Assembly: GCA_052389755.1 (NCBI GenBank)
Contig: JBQTHP010000013.1
Span: 1 to 18,323 of the forward strand
Direction of reading: 5' to 3'
Origin: JBQTHP01 sp052389755
GTDB lineage: Bacteria; Pseudomonadota; Gammaproteobacteria; Steroidobacterales; Steroidobacteraceae
DNA: 18,323 nt
The notes below the pieces were generated by a model. It saw only the letters and a list, made by a program, of their open reading frames with translations. It had not been told where the DNA came from and ran no database searches. Shown here one piece after another: positions 15,793-18,323 of this stretch (positions are counted from its first letter, which is position 1; every line of letters begins with the position of its first letter). The position numbers and the translations under genes were made by a program.

Positions 15793-17442
15793 TCAGCTAC
15801 CCGATGAAGGCTGCGTTCGAAGCAAGGGTGAGTCGGCGCCGGCGACTGCGCTGTTCAGAACGACCTGCGTCTGCACGCCCGCGATGCCATCCACGGACAG
15901 GCGATTGCGCCGCTGGAAATCCATGACGAGTTCGCCCAACTCCGCGTCGTAGAGATCGTTCGTCCCGCCGGCGGCGGGCGCGCCGTCCAGACGCTGCAGG
16001 CTCTGCCGCAGCCAACGCACTTCGTCGCCGCGCATGCCGATGGAAAGATTCTTGACGGTGGGCGTGTCCGGGCGCCAGAGCAGCACGAAGTCCCCGAGCC
16101 AGCGCTGCGAGAGCTCGGCGATGCCGATCTCGTGGCTCGCGTCGCCGAGCTCGATCCGCCCGCGGTCATTGTCGAGCGCCGAGAGCACGGCCTGGTGCGA
16201 TCCGCCTGTGTCATCGCCCAACATGAGAATCACCGGACGGTTGTACAGACGGAGCTGGCCGAACGAGCCACGCTGCACGAGACACTCGAGCCCCTGCCGC
16301 GATGCCTGGGTGCAGGGATCGATCCGGCCCGGCTCGTAACGCGCATTCCACAGCGCGAAGAGCTTGCGGAATGCACTGTCCGTGTCAGTTTCGCTTGCAT
16401 GCTGCGCGAGCAGCGCGGTGAGCGATGGCCGCGGCACGGCTGCCTTGGGCGTCGATGCCGATGCGCTCCCCGTTGCCGTATCGGCCGAGGCGCCCGGCGA
16501 CGATGCGGCGACCTCGCCGCTCCGTGCCTGAGCATTCCATGGAACGAACTGCCAGACGAGCACGCCGGCTGCGATCATGGCGAGAGCCGCCGCGCTCGCT
16601 GCGAGCCACGGCAGCCAGCGCGGCGCGAATCGCTTCCCGAAGACTTCCCCCGCCGCACGTCGAACGAGCGCTCCGGTCACCCGGTGACGATCCTGCGTGT
16701 AGGCTCCGAGCAGCGCCCGATCGCAGATCACGTTGATGACTCGCGGCACGCCGTCCGACAGATGATAGATCTCGGCGAGCGCGGACGGCGTGAAGATGTC
16801 TGCCGTGGCGCCCGCGACCCGCAGCCGATGACGCGCATAGGCGTCCGTTTCCTCGCGCGACAGCGGGTTCAGGTGATACCGCCCGGTGATGCGCTGCGCG
16901 AGCTGCCGCAGCTCGGTACGCGCGAGCAGATCGCGCAGCTCCGGCTGACCGATGAGGATGATCTGCAGCAGCTTCTGCGTGTTGGTCTCGAGATTGGTGA
17001 GGAGCCTCACCTGCTCGAGCACGTCCGTGGCGAGATTCTGCGCTTCATCCACGACGAGCACGATGCGTCGCCCGCCCGCGTGAGCGCGCAGGAGAACGCG
17101 GTTCAGGATGTCGACCAGGTCCTTCAGGCTGCCCGTCGATGCATCGGGCACCCCGACGCCGAGCTCCTCGCAGATCGTGAGCAGAAACTCCGGTGCGGTC
17201 ATCCGCGGATTGAGGATGAGCGCAATCTCCGCGTTCTTCGGCGCCTGGCCGAGGAGGGAGCGGATGATCGTGGTCTTGCCGGTGCCGACCTCGCCCGTGA
17301 GCTGGACGAAGCCGCCCGCCTCGCTGATGCCGTACATGAGATGGGCGAGCGCCTCGGCGTGCCGCTCGCTGAGGTACAGATACCGCGGATCCGGCGTGAT
17401 CGCGAACGGCTTCTCGTTCAGGCCAAAGAACGATAGGTACAT
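15793..17442 (-). CDS. gspA: GspA/ExeA-type AAA ATPase with peptidoglycan-binding domain
   Basis: This 549-residue protein of the GspAB complex couples ATP hydrolysis in the cytoplasm to peptidoglycan remodelling for secretin assembly. The start MYLSFFGLNEKPFAITPDPRYL is diagnostic of ExeA-like ATPases (residues 1-22). Walker A is GEVGTGKTT (50-58), Walker B VLVVDEAQNL (128-137), and sensor 1 lies near IGQPEL (164-169). A membrane segment follows at about 276-300, then a Ser/Ala linker. A C39-peptidase-like region without an evident catalytic Cys covers about 340-457, and a peptidoglycan-binding domain covers about 463-532 (GMRGDEVRWLRQSL; FQRRNRLSVDGIAG). The ATG at 17442 has no strong ribosome binding site. 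It is the first of the GspA-GspB pair and lies 36 bp after the lipocalin-like gene. Confidence 0.93.
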   Translation of the reverse strand: MYLSFFGLNEKPFAITPDPRYLYLSERHAEALAHLMYGISEAGGFVQLTGEVGTGKTTIIRSLLGQAPKNAEIALILNPRMTAPEFLLTICEELGVGVPDASTGSLKDLVDILNRVLLRAHAGGRRIVLVVDEAQNLATDVLEQVRLLTNLETNTQKLLQIILIGQPELRDLLARTELRQLAQRITGRYHLNPLSREETDAYARHRLRVAGATADIFTPSALAEIYHLSDGVPRVINVICDRALLGAYTQDRHRVTGALVRRAAGEVFGKRFAPRWLPWLAASAAALAMIAAGVLVWQFVPWNAQARSGEVAASSPGASADTATGSASASTPKAAVPRPSLTALLAQHASETDTDSAFRKLFALWNARYEPGRIDPCTQASRQGLECLVQRGSFGQLRLYNRPVILMLGDDTGGSHQAVLSALDNDRGRIELGDASHEIGIAELSQRWLGDFVLLWRPDTPTVKNLSIGMRGDEVRWLRQSLQRLDGAPAAGGTNDLYDAELGELVMDFQRRNRLSVDGIAGVQTQVVLNSAVAGADSPLLRTQPSSGS

Positions 17443-17478
17443 GCGGTCTGACAGGCTCTGCGGGCGCCGCGTGGTCCT

Positions 17479-17931
17479 TCAGTATAAGCCGCCGGCTTTG
17501 GCTGCGCGCCACACGAGTCGGTGGATCCGCAACTCCTCGGACGGAGCGAGCCTCTCGCGGGCTTCGAGCGCAAGCACCTGGTCCGCGAGCGTGGCACTTC
17601 GGACCTGGAGTGTGCCTTCCAGCAGTGGATTCAGCGAGAAGAGCACCTCGTGCTGAATATCCGTGCCCACGATGCGCCAACGCCCCGCGTAGTGAAGATA
17701 ACTGTCGAACGCGGCGGCCTTCGCCCGGGGGTCGATCCTGCGCATGTCGTCGCTTGCGAATCCGGTGCGATCCCGGCGCTTCGTCACGGCGCTCATCCAG
17801 CCCGACGCCGTGTAGATCAGGAGGCCTTCGGCTTCCTCGCCGAACGGCCGGGTCAGGGCCGCGCGCGCCGGATACTGGATCTGCCAGCTGACCAGCAGCC
17901 ACTCGCCGACGATCGCCGCTTCCGTCAGCAC
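17479..17931 (-). CDS. Lipocalin-like domain protein
   Basis: This 150-residue protein matches the lipocalin-like domain family (a small beta-barrel of unknown ligand). It begins IVGEWLLVSWQI and continues with RPFGEEAEGLLIYTASGWMSA (near 29-48), a region of charged helices (60-80), and a second strand region YAGRWRIVGTDIQHEV near 81-95. There is no signal peptide. The start is GTG at 17931, seven bases inside the end of the small gene upstream, so translation is probably coupled. The family occurs in many soil bacteria without an assigned role. Its 3' end contains TTATACTGA, which also holds a -10-like TATACT for the downstream gspA. Confidence 0.78.
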   Translation of the reverse strand: MLTEAAIVGEWLLVSWQIQYPARAALTRPFGEEAEGLLIYTASGWMSAVTKRRDRTGFASDDMRRIDPRAKAAAFDSYLHYAGRWRIVGTDIQHEVLFSLNPLLEGTLQVRSATLADQVLALEARERLAPSEELRIHRLVWRAAKAGGLY

Positions 17932-18062
17932 CGCGCTTCGCCGTACTCCCGCTCGACGCGGGCGATGAGCTCGGCGACCGTCGAGCCGACGCCCTGGCCG
18001 GCCGTCCAGATGTCGTCCCGGCGCAGGATGCCGAGGCGATCGCGATAGCTCGCGTGGCTCAT
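17925..18062 (-). CDS. Small protein of unknown function upstream of the lipocalin-like gene
   Basis: The 45-residue product (from ATG 18062) begins MSHASYRDRLGILRRDD and contains DIWTAGQGVGSTVAELIARV and EREYGEAR, a well-formed amphipathic helix. The codons are GC-rich and look like real coding. I do not recognise the family; it could be the end of a larger protein. The frame extends to an ATG at 18125, but the extra 21 codons are AT-richer and include a promoter-like TATAGT, so I prefer 18062. Neither start has a clear ribosome binding site. It overlaps the lipocalin-like gene by 7 bp. Confidence 0.5.
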   Translation of the reverse strand: MSHASYRDRLGILRRDDIWTAGQGVGSTVAELIARVEREYGEARC

Positions 18063-18104
18063 GAGAGGTTTCGCGGCCGGAAGGTCAGTGCCTTGCCTGG
18101 AGAG

Positions 18105-18112
18105 ACTATACT
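18105..18112. promoter_or_regulatory. Possible bidirectional -10 element
   Basis: CTATACTG reads as TATACT on the plus strand (18107-18112) and TATAGT on the minus strand (18110-18105). It lies between the divergent starts at 18062 (-) and 18140 (+). No good -35 hexamer is seen at 16-18 bases on either side, so this is tentative. Confidence 0.3.
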
Positions 18113-18139
18113 GAATCGACGACATGAGGCTTGAGGCGC

Positions 18140-18232
18140 ATGAACGTTCCGCTCGTGGACCGTGTCTTCCTTGAGCATCCGCGATCCGCGGGCCAAGGCT
18201 ACTTCGAAGGACAGGCTGCTAGCTCGACTTGA
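18140..18232 (+). pseudogene. Truncated DUF6356-family gene
   Basis: The frame codes for 30 residues, MNVPLVDRVFLEHPRSAGQG and then YFEGQAASST, and stops at TGA 18230-18232. The segment FLEHPRSAGQGYFE is the conserved N-terminus of DUF6356 proteins, small membrane proteins of about 60-80 residues that continue with a hydrophobic helix. That helix is missing here. The 3' end overlaps the opposite-strand polymerase gene by 14 bp, so a deletion joining the two genes is the simplest cause. Whether a 30-residue product is made is unknown. Confidence 0.6.
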
Positions 18233-18323
18233 TGCCGCTCGCGCGGGTCACGGCTTCCCTGCCGAACTTCTCGCGGATACGGTCCACCGCGCCGTCGAGT
18301 CTCGAGCTCTCGGCTTCGGCGGG
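18219..18323 (-). CDS. dinB: C-terminal end of a probable DNA polymerase IV (partial)
   Basis: The minus strand is open from the window edge to TAG at 18221-18219, giving 34 residues. LDGAVDRIREKFGREAVTRAS is the kind of tail seen at the end of Y-family DNA polymerases of the DinB group, where a helix with RIRxxFG closes the little-finger region. Only the tail is present, so the catalytic parts cannot be checked. Related tails also occur in other Y-family proteins. Confidence 0.5.
   Translation of the reverse strand, partial: PAEAESSRLDGAVDRIREKFGREAVTRASGIKSS

Noticed and set aside
16132..17436. A 434-codon plus-strand open frame opposite gspA
   Set aside because: The minus strand has Walker A, Walker B and the diagnostic ExeA start; the plus-strand product shows no domain.

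Overview
The window is GC-rich bacterial DNA, densely packed, with strong third-position GC and frequent GTG starts. The gene content suggests a proteobacterium, probably gammaproteobacterial: a DUF2799 lipoprotein, an ExeA/GspA plus GspB pair, a two-subunit IorAB-like molybdenum hydroxylase, a MASE1 hybrid kinase and a TLC-like MFS carrier. This placement rests on gene families only. I saw no rRNA, tRNA, CRISPR array or complete mobile element.

Layout. 1-399: a possible 3' end of an unidentified gene, then about 330 bases with no convincing gene. 400-951 (+): DUF2799 lipoprotein. 5694-939 (-): a three-gene run of [2Fe-2S] subunit, molybdopterin subunit and MASE1 hybrid histidine kinase, with a good sigma70-type promoter in front. 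5816-8017 (+): a 29-codon remnant of a VOC/glyoxalase gene, coupled by a GTGA overlap to an NAD(P)-binding protein with a lipoprotein-like N-terminus, which overlaps an MFS carrier. 11328-8040 (-): a two-gene unit in which both proteins begin with degenerate receiver domains; one ends in a periplasmic TonB C-terminal domain and the other in a Ser/Thr kinase. 11442-13461 (+): a membrane-anchored endonuclease/exonuclease/phosphatase-fold protein, then an exported two-domain protein of unknown function. 18062-13374 (-): a small protein, a lipocalin-like protein, GspA/ExeA, GspB and a DAK2-DegV (FakA-FakB) fusion broken by two frameshifts. Right edge: a truncated DUF6356 gene (+), tail to tail with the C-terminus of a probable DNA polymerase IV (-).

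How the genes fit together. The oxidoreductase subunits overlap by 8 bp and must be made together; the redox/membrane-sensing kinase downstream may be co-transcribed. GspA and GspB (3 bp apart) would remodel peptidoglycan for type II secretin assembly. The DAK2-DegV gene, 6 bp further on, would be a fatty-acid kinase with its carrier domain, but its kinase domain is split over three frames.

The best candidate for an undescribed system is the 11328-8040 pair: a single-pass protein joining a cytoplasmic receiver-like domain to a periplasmic array of three helical repeats capped by a TonB domain, made with a soluble receiver-like Ser/Thr kinase. The window also shows repeated gene decay: a VOC remnant, the broken FakA-like part and the DUF6356 remnant.
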